Assembly: GCA_934096535.1 (NCBI GenBank)
Contig: CAKOMC010000007.1
Location: 1-44,995, forward strand
Source of the DNA: an uncultured Bacilli bacterium
GTDB lineage: Bacteria; Bacillota_I; Bacilli_A; RF39; UBA660
Reading direction: 5' to 3'
Length of the DNA: 44,995 bases
A program made the translations under genes and the position numbers. Every line of letters begins with the position of its first letter. Positions within the stretch are counted from its first letter, which is position 1. Shown in pieces: positions 15,385-25,900 of the stretch. The notes beneath the pieces are model-generated. The model worked only from the letters and a program-made list of their open reading frames with translations. It had not been told where the DNA came from and searched no databases.

Positions 15385-15413
15385 TTGCTTAATAGTTAAT
15401 ATTGTGATATTAT
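15385..15413 (+). promoter_or_regulatory. Candidate promoter of the pseudouridine synthase gene
   Basis: TTGCTT (15385-15390), 17 bases and TATTAT (15408-15413), with TGA directly upstream of the -10, begin two bases after the rny stop. Confidence 0.5.
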
Positions 15414-15449
15414 ACTACTGCGAAAAAGTGTTAGTTAGGAGTTATATAT

Positions 15450-16163
15450 ATGGAAAGATTACAAAAAGTTATTGCTCAAGCTGGTGTGGCTTCTAGAAGA
15501 AAAGCAGAAGAATTGATTGTTAATGGTAAAGTTGCTGTTAATGGAAATATTGTTACCGAGTTAGGAACAAAGGTAAGTGGTACTGATATTATAACAGTTA
15601 ATGGTCGTCAACTTACGAAAGAAAGTTATGAGTATTATTTATTAAATAAACCAAGAGGATACATTTGTAGTCTTAATGACGAATTTAATCGTAATATTGT
15701 AACTGAGCTAATTGATACTGATAAAAGAATTTACCCTGTGGGTCGTCTTGATTATGATACAACTGGTTTAATTATTTTAACTAATGATGGAACTTTAGCT
15801 AATATTTTAATGCATCCAAAGAATAAAGTTGAAAAGACTTATATTGCTAAAATTGAGGGTAATTTAACGATGGAGGAGTTGCATAAATTAAAGACAGGTA
15901 TTGTAGTTGATAAAATGTTATGTAAACCAACTAGAGTTAAAATTAAGAAACATGATATTGTTAAATGTACGGATTTAGTAGAAATAACAATTATGGAAGG
16001 ACGAAATCATATTGTTAAAAATTTATTTAAAGCTGTGGGTCATGAAGTAGAAAAATTAAAACGCGAACAATATGGTTTCTTAGAACTAGGTAATTTGAAA
16101 TCTGGTGAATATCGTCCTTTGACAATTAAAGAAGTACATCGTTTGTATGCTTATAAAAAATAA
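15450..16163 (+). CDS. rluB: rRNA pseudouridine synthase, RsuA/RluB family
   Basis: This enzyme isomerises a specific uridine in rRNA; in Bacillota the usual member of this type is the 23S-acting RluB. The 237-residue product has an N-terminal S4 RNA-binding domain (about 1-60, with MERLQKVIAQAGVASRRKAEELI). The catalytic domain contains PVGRLDYDTTGLIILTNDG, with Asp of GRLDYDT as nucleophile. The C-terminal RQV/LKREQYGFLELGNL block is also present. AGGAG lies ten bases before the ATG. Its stop codon starts the terminator hairpin. The exact uridine target cannot be read from sequence, so RluB rather than RsuA is inferred. Confidence 0.88.
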   Translation: MERLQKVIAQAGVASRRKAEELIVNGKVAVNGNIVTELGTKVSGTDIITVNGRQLTKESYEYYLLNKPRGYICSLNDEFNRNIVTELIDTDKRIYPVGRLDYDTTGLIILTNDGTLANILMHPKNKVEKTYIAKIEGNLTMEELHKLKTGIVVDKMLCKPTRVKIKKHDIVKCTDLVEITIMEGRNHIVKNLFKAVGHEVEKLKREQYGFLELGNLKSGEYRPLTIKEVHRLYAYKK

Positions 16164-16193
16164 AGAGTTTAATGCCGATGTTAAACTCTTTTT
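16162..16193 (+). terminator. Intrinsic terminator after the pseudouridine synthase gene
   Basis: A perfect 11-bp stem (AAAGAGTTTAA, 16162-16172, with 16181-16191) and an 8-base loop are followed by only about five T residues. The next gene starts 18 bases later, so read-through or attenuation into it is possible. Confidence 0.75.
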
Positions 16194-16210
16194 AGAAAGA
16201 AATTGATTTT

Positions 16211-18364
16211 ATGAAATATGAATTATTAGCGCCCGCTGGCGATATGGAGTGCTTAAAATGGGCAATCGAAGGTGGTTGTGATGCTGTATATTTAGGCGGT
16301 AATCATTTTGGAGCTAGAGCTTATTCTAAAAATTTTTCGGATGAAGAGCTAGCCTTAGCAATAAAATATGCTCATCAATATGGGGTAAAAGTTTATTTAA
16401 CTTGTAATACTTTAATATACGATGAAGAAGTAGAGGATTTTTTAAACCTTGTTCGTTATGCTCATAAGTCGGGAATAGATGCAGTTTTAATTCAAGATTT
16501 GGGAATGTATGATTTAATTCATCAAAAGTTTCCTAATTTAGAAATCCATGCTTCGACGCAATTGCACATTCATAATTTAGATGGAGCTTTAGTAGCTAAA
16601 AAGTTAGGTTTTAAAAGAATTGTTTTGGCGCGTGAAACCGATATTGATACAATAAAAGAAATTAAAGAGAAGACGGGTTTAGATATTGAAGTTTTTGTCC
16701 ATGGCTCTTTGTGCGTATCTTATTCGGGACAATGCTTATTTTCTAGTTTAGTTGGTGGCAGAAGTGGTAATCGTGGGGCTTGTGCTGGGTCTTGTCGTTT
16801 ACCTTATGATATAGTAGATAAAAATAACATAGTCTTAAACAAGACTAAAAAATATCCTTTATCAATGAAAGATTTGTGTGCTATTTCTAGTATTGGTAAG
16901 CTTATGGATATAGGAGTTAATTCCTTTAAAATTGAAGGACGAATGAAATCTAAAGAATATGTTTATTTAGTTACGAAACTCTATCGAAAGGCCATTGATA
17001 GTTATTTAGAAAAGCAAGAAGTAACAATTGATTATGAGATCTTAGATAAACTAAAGAAGGTGTTTAATCGCGAGTATACTTTAGGTTTCTTAAATAATGT
17101 TTCTAATAACGATGTTATAAATGGGAAACAACCTAATAATGTTGGGGTTAAAATTGGAACTGTTGTTAAACTTACTAAAACCAATGCTTTAATAAAATTA
17201 GAAGATGAATTGCATATTGGTGATGGTTTAAGAATTAAAGGACCAGTTGGTGAGATTGGCACCGTTGTAAATGACTTTTATTTACAAGGTAACTTAGTAA
17301 AAGAAGCTAAAGCTGGTATGGTAATTAGTTTACCTATTTGGAAAAAGCCCAATGTTTTAGATGAAGTTTTTTTAACATCTTCAAAATATATTGGGGATTG
17401 CATAGCTTGTGAGATTGAAAAGAATCCTCGAAAAGTAATGCTTACGGGTAGTATAATTTTACATAAAAAGGAAAAAATAATATTTAAATTAAGTGATGGA
17501 TTAAATAATATCGAACTTAATGGCCTCGTTGTTGATATGGCTAAAAATAGACCCTTAACTAAAGATGCTATTTTAGAAAAATTAACTAAATTAGGTGGAA
17601 CTGTTTATCAATTTAGTAAGTTAGATATTATTTTAGATGATGATATATTTGTTCCTTTAACTGTTCTTAATGAGTTGAGAAGAGAAGCAATCAATATTTT
17701 AAATACTAAAAGAGAAAATATTCCCGATAAGATAATTGAAAAAGAATATGAAAAAAAGGTGCCAAGATTTACTAAGGAGGCTAATGTAAATGCTTGTGTA
17801 TTTAAAGATAGTGATATCGATAGTGCAGCAAAGTATCAAAACATTTATTCTTATCAAGAAGATACTAAGTATATAAAAGCATTACCGAATGTTATAGATA
17901 AATATCCAGATGATTTAAAGAAATCTTCAATAAAACCAATTTTGGTTTCCGAGATAGGTGGTTTAAATTTAACTAATATTCATACTGATTATAGTTTAAA
18001 TGTTGTTAACTCTTATGCTGTGGCTTTTTTACATAGTATGGGTGTTAAAAAAATCACTTTATCTTATGAAATGACATTAAGTCAAATTAAAACTTTGATT
18101 GAAAAGTATCAAGAAAGATATGGGACAATACCTAATATCGAAGTTATTGTTTATGGATATATTAAAATTATGACATTAAAATATAATTTGTTTAATGATT
18201 ATAAAGAGGCTATGTATTTAAAAGATAGATTTAATAATAGTTACCGAATTAGAGAGTGTAGGGGTTTAACAGAAGTTTATTATTCCAAAATATTAGATAA
18301 TAGAAATTTTGATTATTTTAGCGCGGGAGTTAACCATATACGATATAACCTTTACAAATTTTAA
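16211..18364 (+). CDS. U32 family protein (prephenate-dependent RNA hydroxylation type)
   Basis: U32 proteins were named peptidases, but characterised members (TrhP, RlhA) hydroxylate RNA bases using prephenate. The 717-residue product begins MKYELLAPAGDMECLKWAIEGG and has the family core with EIHASTQLHIHN and FVHGSLCVSYSGQC. Cys168, Cys175, Cys191 and Cys195 (GACAGSCR) may bind an iron-sulfur cluster. The long C-terminal extension (from about 330) with a beta-rich region and the CRGLTEVYYSK ending matches the DUF3656-containing type such as RlhA. The rRNA-versus-tRNA substrate is not decidable here. The ribosome binding site is modest (AGAAAG), and the gene starts just after a terminator. 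Confidence 0.85.
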   Translation: MKYELLAPAGDMECLKWAIEGGCDAVYLGGNHFGARAYSKNFSDEELALAIKYAHQYGVKVYLTCNTLIYDEEVEDFLNLVRYAHKSGIDAVLIQDLGMYDLIHQKFPNLEIHASTQLHIHNLDGALVAKKLGFKRIVLARETDIDTIKEIKEKTGLDIEVFVHGSLCVSYSGQCLFSSLVGGRSGNRGACAGSCRLPYDIVDKNNIVLNKTKKYPLSMKDLCAISSIGKLMDIGVNSFKIEGRMKSKEYVYLVTKLYRKAIDSYLEKQEVTIDYEILDKLKKVFNREYTLGFLNNVSNNDVINGKQPNNVGVKIGTVVKLTKTNALIKLEDELHIGDGLRIKGPVGEIGTVVNDFYLQGNLVKEAKAGMVISLPIWKKPNVLDEVFLTSSKYIGDCIACEIEKNPRKVMLTGSIILHKKEKIIFKLSDGLNNIELNGLVVDMAKNRPLTKDAILEKLTKLGGTVYQFSKLDIILDDDIFVPLTVLNELRREAINILNTKRENIPDKIIEKEYEKKVPRFTKEANVNACVFKDSDIDSAAKYQNIYSYQEDTKYIKALPNVIDKYPDDLKKSSIKPILVSEIGGLNLTNIHTDYSLNVVNSYAVAFLHSMGVKKITLSYEMTLSQIKTLIEKYQERYGTIPNIEVIVYGYIKIMTLKYNLFNDYKEAMYLKDRFNNSYRIRECRGLTEVYYSKILDNRNFDYFSAGVNHIRYNLYKF

Positions 18365-18379
18365 GAAAAAAGATACAAT
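18351..18379 (+). promoter_or_regulatory. Candidate promoter of the GT2 gene
   Basis: TTTACA (18351-18356, inside the end of the U32 gene), 17 bases and TACAAT (18374-18379) lie 34 bases before the GT2 start. Confidence 0.45.
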
Positions 18380-18412
18380 GTTGATATAACTTATTAGTAA
18401 GGAAGTTTAATT

Positions 18413-19648
18413 ATGTGGCAAGCAATTTATTATATATTTTTTACTTTAACCCTGTTTTATGGACTTTATTATTCTTTAACAGGACTATATGGTTTTTTAA
18501 AACCTAAGAAATTTAAGATAGTACCTTTTGAAGCAGAGAAAAAATTTGCTATTGTTATAGCAGCTCGTAATGAAGAAGCTGTTGTTGGTAATTTAGTAAA
18601 GTCAGTTTTAGAGTCTAACTATCCTAAAGATTTATTTGAAGTTTATGTAGCTGTTAATAATACAACAGATAATACGGCTAAAGTTGCTAAAGAGGCCGGC
18701 GCTATTGTAATTGATGTTAAGGAAAAAGTTAAATCAAAAGGGGAAGTTTTACGATATGTCTTTAAAAAATTAAAGAATCGTAAAGATATTGATGCTTATA
18801 TTATTTTTGATGCAGATAATATTATTCATCCTGATTTTTTGGCGCGTATGAATGACACTTTGTGTTGTGGTTATCGTGTAGCACAAGGCTTTAGAGATAG
18901 TAAAAATATTAGTGATAACTGGATAAGTGGTTCTTATTCCTTATATTATTACATGCAAAATTTCTTTTTTAGTAAGGCGCGTATGACGATGAACCAAAAT
19001 GCTTCTATTAATGGAACCGGATTTATGGTTAAAAAGGAATTAATTGAGGAGATGGGCTTTCCAACACAGACTTTAACTGAAGATATTGAGTTTACTGCGT
19101 TGTGCGCATTAAGAGATGAAAGAATTGCTTTTGTTGAAAATGCTGTTACTTATGATGAACAACCGGTCGAATTTAAAGCTTCTTGGAAGCAGAGAAAAAG
19201 ATGGTCTGTTGGTTGTTTACAGTGTTTAAAACTTTATTGGAAGGATTTGCTTGGACACTTCTTTAAAACAGGAAGTCAGCCTTCTTTTGATATGTTTATG
19301 AACTTTGTAGCGCCCGTTGTTCAAGTAATTTGTCTTGCTGAGTTTGTAGCTTTAATTTTCTTTAGAATATTTAATATTCGTTTATATGATATTTTCTCAT
19401 CATTGTTCTCAAGTGGGGCTGTATTCATGATATTAACTTATGTTAGTGGCGTTGTCGTTAGTGTTTTCATTTTGAAATATAATAAAAGAAAGGCTAAAAA
19501 TCTGTTGAGTGCAATTGCTTTATTTGCCGTTTTCATTTTAACTTGGATACCAATTAATTTAGTATGTCTATTTACTAAGGATATGAAATGGGAAGAAATT
19601 AAACATAATCGTGGTATTGCCTCTAATGAGATGAAATTTAATAAATAA
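18413..19648 (+). CDS. Processive family 2 glycosyltransferase, membrane-bound
   Basis: The 411-residue protein has one N-terminal membrane helix (about 3-28), a cytosolic GT2 domain and two or three C-terminal helices (about 285-395). Catalytic motifs are complete: DAD at 133-135, TED at 222-224 and QRKRW at 260-264. The Q-x-x-RW signature marks processive or lipid-extending GT2 enzymes of the cellulose/hyaluronan/PgaC group. The product could be an extracellular polysaccharide or a glycolipid head group; the substrate cannot be told. AAGGAAG precedes the ATG. The stop overlaps the start of the 74-residue gene downstream. Confidence 0.88.
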   Translation: MWQAIYYIFFTLTLFYGLYYSLTGLYGFLKPKKFKIVPFEAEKKFAIVIAARNEEAVVGNLVKSVLESNYPKDLFEVYVAVNNTTDNTAKVAKEAGAIVIDVKEKVKSKGEVLRYVFKKLKNRKDIDAYIIFDADNIIHPDFLARMNDTLCCGYRVAQGFRDSKNISDNWISGSYSLYYYMQNFFFSKARMTMNQNASINGTGFMVKKELIEEMGFPTQTLTEDIEFTALCALRDERIAFVENAVTYDEQPVEFKASWKQRKRWSVGCLQCLKLYWKDLLGHFFKTGSQPSFDMFMNFVAPVVQVICLAEFVALIFFRIFNIRLYDIFSSLFSSGAVFMILTYVSGVVVSVFILKYNKRKAKNLLSAIALFAVFILTWIPINLVCLFTKDMKWEEIKHNRGIASNEMKFNK

Positions 19649-19872
19649 TGTTAGTTAATGTTAATAAAAAATTAATGCTTGATGATTATGAGATAAGTGT
19701 TTTGAAAAAATATAATATTGATATTAGTAATTGTTCTGATTTAAGAGAAGTTACTTTATTAGTCGAACATTTTATGGATAATTATGAACTTGATAGCGAA
19801 GAATTAGACGAGTTGGATTATATTTTAGAAAAATTACAAGAAAGAAATTATTATCAAAATACAAATAAATAG
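19648..19872 (+). CDS. Small acidic protein coupled to the GT2 gene
   Basis: The 74-residue protein starts on the last base of the GT2 stop codon (TAATG), suggesting translational coupling. It is helical and acidic in the C-terminal half (NYELDSEELDELDYILEKLQERNYY), and the N-terminal MLDDYEISVLKKYNIDISNCSD looks like a compact helical domain. No membrane segment or known family was recognised. Coupling suggests it may act with the glycosyltransferase, but the C-terminal part could equally be a free-standing small regulator. Confidence 0.65.
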   Translation: MLVNVNKKLMLDDYEISVLKKYNIDISNCSDLREVTLLVEHFMDNYELDSEELDELDYILEKLQERNYYQNTNK

Positions 19873-19885
19873 GAGTGTATACTTA

Positions 19886-19963
19886 ATATTCTTACATAAA
19901 CCTTTGCAGATAAATAATTTAACTTTAGAAAACAATGGAAATAACAAGCTGAAAAATGTATAA
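19886..19963 (+). pseudogene. Short remnant resembling the N-terminus of a flavin oxidoreductase, or a leader ORF
   Basis: An in-frame stretch preceded by AGGAGTG reads FLHKPLQINNLTLENN... for 25 codons to TAA. The pattern resembles the beginning of old-yellow-enzyme-type oxidoreductases (F-PL-I-NLTL-N) or of Dus proteins, and then stops. No ATG is present; an ATA at 19886 or a TTG at 19904 would have to serve. The stop touches the stem of a terminator. It could be a deleted gene whose ribosome binding site survives, or a translated leader. The resemblance is by eye only. Confidence 0.3.
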
Positions 19964-19994
19964 AATAATGCCTTTTAGTGGTGTTATTTTTTTT
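19964..19994 (+). terminator. Intrinsic terminator upstream of dnaE
   Basis: AATAATGCC (19964-19972) pairs with GGTGTTATT (19980-19988, two G-U pairs) over a 7-base loop and is followed by eight T residues. Confidence 0.75.
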
Positions 19995-20030
19995 AATATA
20001 TGATAGTATATTAATTGCGCAAGTAAGTAC

Positions 20031-20059
20031 TTAAATTTTAAAAATAAAAATGATATACT
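20031..20059 (+). promoter_or_regulatory. Candidate promoter of dnaE-polC
   Basis: TTAAAT (20031-20036), 17 bases and TATACT (20054-20059) with a TGA extension just before it. The start codon of dnaE is 26 bases further. Confidence 0.45.
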
Positions 20060-20084
20060 AAAGATAGTAAAGGGTGGTGATATT

Positions 20085-22967
20085 ATGAAGTATAGTCCTT
20101 TAGGAATAAAATCCGAATATACTTTGTTAACAAGTTTAATTAAAATAAGTGATTTAATTAACTTTGCTAAGCAAAATAATATTACTACCATTGGTCTTTT
20201 AGATGATAATTTAAATGGAGTCATGGAATTTTTTGATAGTTGTGCTGCAAATGACATCAAGTCTATTATTGGATTAAGTGTTAGAATAAATGATAGTAAC
20301 TACTATTTATATGCTAAGAATTATCAAGGATATTTAGAGTTAGTTAAGATAAATAATAAAATTGTTTTAGAAGAAAGTGTATCCCTTGGTGATTTAGAAA
20401 GTTCTGATATTTATGTAGTTATTCCTTATGAATTTAAAAGTAACTATGAAGAATTAAAAACTATTAAAAATATTAATGATATATATATTGCTTATACTAA
20501 TTTAGAGGAAAAAAAGAACTTGAGTTTGGTTATTTCCAATATACTGTTTATTAAAGAAATAAGATGTTTTAATTCTGGTGATACAGTTTATTTAGAGTAT
20601 TTGAAAAAAATTGGTAATAATGATTTTGAAACTCTTAATACAGCTTATGAGACTGATAAATTAAATAATGATGATATAGAAAGACTAAATAAATTTATTA
20701 GTACTATTGATATTAAAATGGATAAGTCGAAAAGATATATTCCTGTGTTTAACAAAGATGTTAATAGTAAAACTTATCTTTATAATTTGGCTTTTTTAGG
20801 ACTTAAAAAGAGATTAAATAATAAAGTTAGTGATAATTATGTAACTAGGTTAAATTATGAATTAGATGTCATTGATAAGATGGGATTTAATGATTACTTT
20901 TTGATTGTTTTTGATTATGTTAAATATGCAAAGAAAAATGACATTTTAGTCGGACCTGGTCGTGGGTCAGCTGCGGGAGCTTTGGTAAGTTATTGTCTAG
21001 GAATAACTAATATTGATCCGTTAAAATATAATTTGCTCTTTGAACGATTCTTAAATAAAGATAGAGTAACTATGCCTGATATTGATATGGATTTTGAAGA
21101 TGTTAGACGCGAAGATATGATTAAGTATGTTAGAGAAAAGTATGGTCTATATAATGTGGCACCAATAACGACTTATGGAACTTTGCAAGCTAGACAAGTT
21201 ATTCGAGATGTCAGTAAATATATAATTGTTGAGGATAAATTAGTTGATACTTTTGTTAGTAATATTAATTCTAAATTGAGTTTGAAAGAGAACTTCCAAA
21301 ATCCTATAATTAATAAAATGCTGAAAGAAAATGGCGTTTTACAAAGAATATATAAAGTTGCCATGAAATTAGAAGGTTTAAAAAGACATATGTCAGTACA
21401 TGCCGCTGGTGTGGTTATTTCTTCTGTTTCTTTAAAAGATGTTATGCCCATTGTTAAGACTGCCAATGGCATTAATACTGGTTTAACAATGAATTATTTA
21501 GAAGAGCTTGGTTTTTTAAAAATGGACTTTTTGGCATTATCTAATTTAACATTTATTCATAATATTTTAAGAAATTTACCGGAGTATTTTAATCTTTATA
21601 ATATTCCTTTAGATGATAAAAAAACCTTTGATTTATTTTGTCAGGTTGATACTGATGGGATATTTCAGTTTGAGTCAACAGGTATGAAAGAATTTTTAAG
21701 AAAATTACAGCCTAAAAATTTTAATGATTTATATGCTGCTGTGGCTTTATTTAGACCAGGGCCAATGGATAATATTGATACTTTTATCGAAAGAAAAAAT
21801 GGGGCTGATGTAACTTATATTGTTCCTGAGTTAGAACCAATTTTAAAAGAAACTTATGGTATTATTGTTTATCAAGAACAAATTATGCAAATCTTAGTAA
21901 CGATGGCGGGTTTTAGTTTTGCACAGGCGGATAATATAAGGCGAGCTATGAGTAAAAAGAAAAAAGAGGTAATCGAAAAAGAAAGAGTAAACTTTATTAC
22001 TTCTGCTGTAAAAAAAGGTTATGACAAGATAAAAGCAACAGAAGTTTATGATTTAATATTAAAGTTTGCTAATTACGGTTTTAATAAAGCTCATTCAGTA
22101 AGTTATGCACTTATTGGTTATCAAATGGCTTATTTGAAAGTACACTATAAAGAATTATTTTTGGCTAATTTACTTAATATGACTATTTCTAATAGTAAGA
22201 AAACCGAAGATTATTTAAATATAGCTAAGAAAGATAAGATAACTATTTTGACTCCTAATATCAATAAAAGTAAAGAAGTTTATTTAAGTAAAAATAATTA
22301 TTTATTATTACCTTTGAGTATTATAAAAAATATTGGAAGTAATACTGTCAATTTAATATTGCAAGATAGAGAAGAAAATGGTTTGTTTGAAGACTATTTT
22401 GATTTAGTAAGAAGGTTCTATAAATTAGGCATTAAGAAAAATGTTATTGAAAGTTTAATTTATGCTAAAGCTTTAGACACTTTTAAAATTAATCATAAGA
22501 CTATGATAAATATGTTAGAAGAAGTATTAAGATATGCTATAGTTTGTGATGATTTAGATCCTTCTTTAGTAGAAAAACCAATCTTGAAAATAGAAGATGA
22601 GTTTGATGATAAGACTTTGATGAACCAAGAATTAAATGTTTATGGTTTTTATGTAAGTAATCACCCTGCTAGTAAATATAATACGAAAGATATAGTAAAA
22701 ATAAATAATGTTAAGAATTACTTAGGTAAGAATGTGAAAATGGTTGTTTTAATTAACGACATTAGGAAAATAAAAACTAAAAAGAATGAAGATATGGCTT
22801 TTGTTAATGGAACTGATGAAACGGGAAGTATGGATTTTGTAGTATTTCCTAAAAAAATTAGTTACTTGGAAAATTTAATGGTTGGTAGTTTAGTGGTCGT
22901 AATGGGAACAGTAGCAAGAAGAATTGATAAGTATCAAATAAATATAAATGTAGTAAGGAGTATCTAA
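20085..22967 (+). CDS. dnaE: DNA polymerase III alpha subunit DnaE
   Basis: In Bacillota with two C-family polymerases, DnaE extends primers before handing over to PolC. The 960-residue product is short for the family. The palm motif MPDIDMDFED is at about 330-339, earlier than usual, with LVGPGRGSAAGALVSYC just before it. An OB domain with a nucleic-acid-binding pattern (KMVVLINDIRKIKTKKNEDMAFV) is near the C-terminus. The N-terminal PHP domain has lost its metal ligands: the positions of the first three histidines are Pro5, Gly7 and Lys9, and TDHGN is replaced by LDDNL. GGGTGGTGA precedes the ATG. polC follows after two bases. Confidence 0.95.
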   Translation: MKYSPLGIKSEYTLLTSLIKISDLINFAKQNNITTIGLLDDNLNGVMEFFDSCAANDIKSIIGLSVRINDSNYYLYAKNYQGYLELVKINNKIVLEESVSLGDLESSDIYVVIPYEFKSNYEELKTIKNINDIYIAYTNLEEKKNLSLVISNILFIKEIRCFNSGDTVYLEYLKKIGNNDFETLNTAYETDKLNNDDIERLNKFISTIDIKMDKSKRYIPVFNKDVNSKTYLYNLAFLGLKKRLNNKVSDNYVTRLNYELDVIDKMGFNDYFLIVFDYVKYAKKNDILVGPGRGSAAGALVSYCLGITNIDPLKYNLLFERFLNKDRVTMPDIDMDFEDVRREDMIKYVREKYGLYNVAPITTYGTLQARQVIRDVSKYIIVEDKLVDTFVSNINSKLSLKENFQNPIINKMLKENGVLQRIYKVAMKLEGLKRHMSVHAAGVVISSVSLKDVMPIVKTANGINTGLTMNYLEELGFLKMDFLALSNLTFIHNILRNLPEYFNLYNIPLDDKKTFDLFCQVDTDGIFQFESTGMKEFLRKLQPKNFNDLYAAVALFRPGPMDNIDTFIERKNGADVTYIVPELEPILKETYGIIVYQEQIMQILVTMAGFSFAQADNIRRAMSKKKKEVIEKERVNFITSAVKKGYDKIKATEVYDLILKFANYGFNKAHSVSYALIGYQMAYLKVHYKELFLANLLNMTISNSKKTEDYLNIAKKDKITILTPNINKSKEVYLSKNNYLLLPLSIIKNIGSNTVNLILQDREENGLFEDYFDLVRRFYKLGIKKNVIESLIYAKALDTFKINHKTMINMLEEVLRYAIVCDDLDPSLVEKPILKIEDEFDDKTLMNQELNVYGFYVSNHPASKYNTKDIVKINNVKNYLGKNVKMVVLINDIRKIKTKKNEDMAFVNGTDETGSMDFVVFPKKISYLENLMVGSLVVVMGTVARRIDKYQININVVRSI

Positions 22968-22969
22968 AA

Positions 22970-25900
22970 ATGAGTAGTGAAGAATTGTTTTTTCAAAGTC
23001 TAGGTATAAACGATTTAACGGCTTATCAAAATTATAAGATAAAAGAAGTTTTATTAGATGAGAAAAAACGGGAATTTAATGTAGTAATGATGCTTCCAGA
23101 TGATTTAAGTCCTCAAGATGTTGATAAACTATATCAGGCTTGTAAACGAGGAATTAATGGAAACATTAAAGTTAATTTAACTATTGAAAGTAATATTACT
23201 GATAAAGATAAAATAATTAGTATTTTTAAGTATGTTTTAAATAATTATATAAGTACTAAGCCTTCGTTAAGTGGAATTATTGATAATAATGTAACAATGG
23301 ATGATGATATTATTATTGTAGAAGTAAATACTAAAATTGAAGAAAAATTAGTTTTAGAAGGGGTAAAGAGTTTAATTAATAGACTTAATCTTTATGGAAT
23401 TAAAGATATTAATATTACAACAATGGTTAATGTGTTAAAACAAGAAGAAATAAAAAAACTAATGGAATCTAGTCATGAAGAACAGATTGTAAAAGAAGTA
23501 TCACCAGTATTTTTAGGAAAGCATATTGATGGGGATATTATGAAAATTAATGATATAATGGGTGATACTAAAAATGTGATTATAGAAGCTTTTATTTTTG
23601 GAGAGATTGCTACTTTAGAAAAAGAAACAATTAATATTATTACTCTTAAAGTCAGTGATAAAACTAATAGTATTTTAGCGAAAATTTTTAAGAAAGACCA
23701 TGATGAATTTAATGAAGTAATGGATAATTTAAAAGCTGGAGGCTGGTATCGTATCCATGGTAATGTTGAATTTGATACTTTTGCAAAAGAATTAGTTTTA
23801 AAAGTTCGAAATATGGAGCATATTGCTTCGAAAGAAAATAAAGTTAAAGATGAAGCCGAAGTTAAAAGAGTGGAGTTACATACCCATACGATGATGAGTG
23901 CGATGGATGCCGTTATTCCTGCGGAAGCGTTAGTAAAATTTGCTTATAATTTAGGGCATAAGGCGATTGCCGTAACCGACCACAACTGTGTTCAATCTTT
24001 TCCAGAACTATATCATACAGTAGAAAATATTAATAAGGGTAAAGATCCAAAGGACCATTTTAAAGTATTATACGGTACGGAAATAAATGTTGTTAATGAT
24101 GATATTGATGTTGTCTTTAATAATAGGGAATATAATTTATTAGATCAAACTTATGTTGTATTTGATACCGAAACAACCGGTTTTTATGCTGGTAGTGATC
24201 AAATGATTGAAATAGGGGCAGTTAAGATAAAAAATAATGAAGTTTTAGATCGCTTTGATGAGTTGATTGACCCTCATCGACCTTTGCCTCAAAAGATTAT
24301 AGATTTAACATATATTACAGATGACATGTTAAAAGGAAAAGAAAATGAAGATGTTGTTACCCAAAAATTCTTAGAGTGGGTAGGTGATTTACCATTAGTG
24401 GCTCACAATGCTAAGTTCGATATTTCATTTATGAAAGCGGCCTGCAATAAATATAACTTGGGGGAATTTAATGCTACAGTTTTAGATACAATGAGTATGG
24501 CCCGAATGTTGCACCCCGATTGGCCCAACCATAAACTTAGTACTTTAACTAAAAAGTTAAATATTCCTTGGGATGAAGATAAGCATCACCGAGCTGATTA
24601 CGATGCTGAGGGAACGGCGTATGCCTTTTATAAATTCTGTAAAGATTTTGATCAGCAAAATATTTCGACTACGACTAAATTAGTTAACAGTATTGATACC
24701 GAAAGTTTAGTAAAATTTGCTTATCCTTTTCATGCCACTATTATTGCTAAAAATCGTGATGGGTTAAAGAATTTATTTAAAATTATTAGTATGGCTAATA
24801 CAAAATATCTTTATAAAAATGAACAGCCAAAAATTCCAAGAAAAGAAATTTCTAATTTAAGAGAAGGACTTATAATTGGATCAGCATGTGTTAATAATGA
24901 GATATTTGAAAAAGCAGCGGGAATGGAAGATGAAGAACTTGTTAACATGATGAGTTTCTATGATTATATTGAGGTTCAACCTCTAAGTGTGTTCTCACAT
25001 TTGATTGGGGTTGATCGTAAATTTAATAATGAAATTGAAGCTCAAAATTATTTAAAGAGAATTATTAGAGTAGCTAAAGAAGCCGGAAAACCTGTGGTAG
25101 CAACTGGAGATGTTCATAATTTAACGAAAGAAGATTTAATTTATAGGGAAATAATTGTTAATACTAAATTCAACGGTAAGTTACATCCATTAAATCGTAA
25201 AGGTATGAATGTTCCTAATATGTATTTAAAAACTACTAATGAAATGTTAGAAGAATTTAGCTTTTTAGGGGATGATACAGCTTATGAAATCGTAGTTACT
25301 AATCCTAATAAAATTGCTGATATGATTGAAGAAATTGAAGTAATTATTGCAACGCCAAAACCATTTGCTCCCAAAATTCCTAATTCTATTGAAACAATGA
25401 CTGAGCTAGTTTATACAAAAGCAAGGAACTGGTATGGTGATGTTTTACCTTATCATATTGAAGATAGATTGGCTAAAGAACTTTATGGTGATTCTTTAAA
25501 AGAAGCTATAACTTATTATGTTAATAAAGACGAGGCTATTACAGATAAAGAGAAAGAAATATTTGCTATTTTGCATAAAACAATTGTAGGCGGTTATAAT
25601 TGTGTAAAAGATTATATTAAGGGATATTTAAAAGATACTTTGGAAGAAGTACCTAATGATGAAGAACTAGATAAAGAAGCTAAGAAAAAACTAGGTGGTA
25701 TCATTGGTGCTGGCTATGATGTTATTTATTTGATTGCCCAAAAGTTAGTAAAACACTCTAATGATGAAGGTTTCTTAGTTGGATCCCGTGGTTCTGTTGG
25801 TTCTTCGTTTGTTGCTTGTATGATGGGAATAACAGAGGTTAATTCTTTAGCTGCTCATTATCGTTGTAGTAAATGTAAATTAAGTATTTTTGATGATGAA

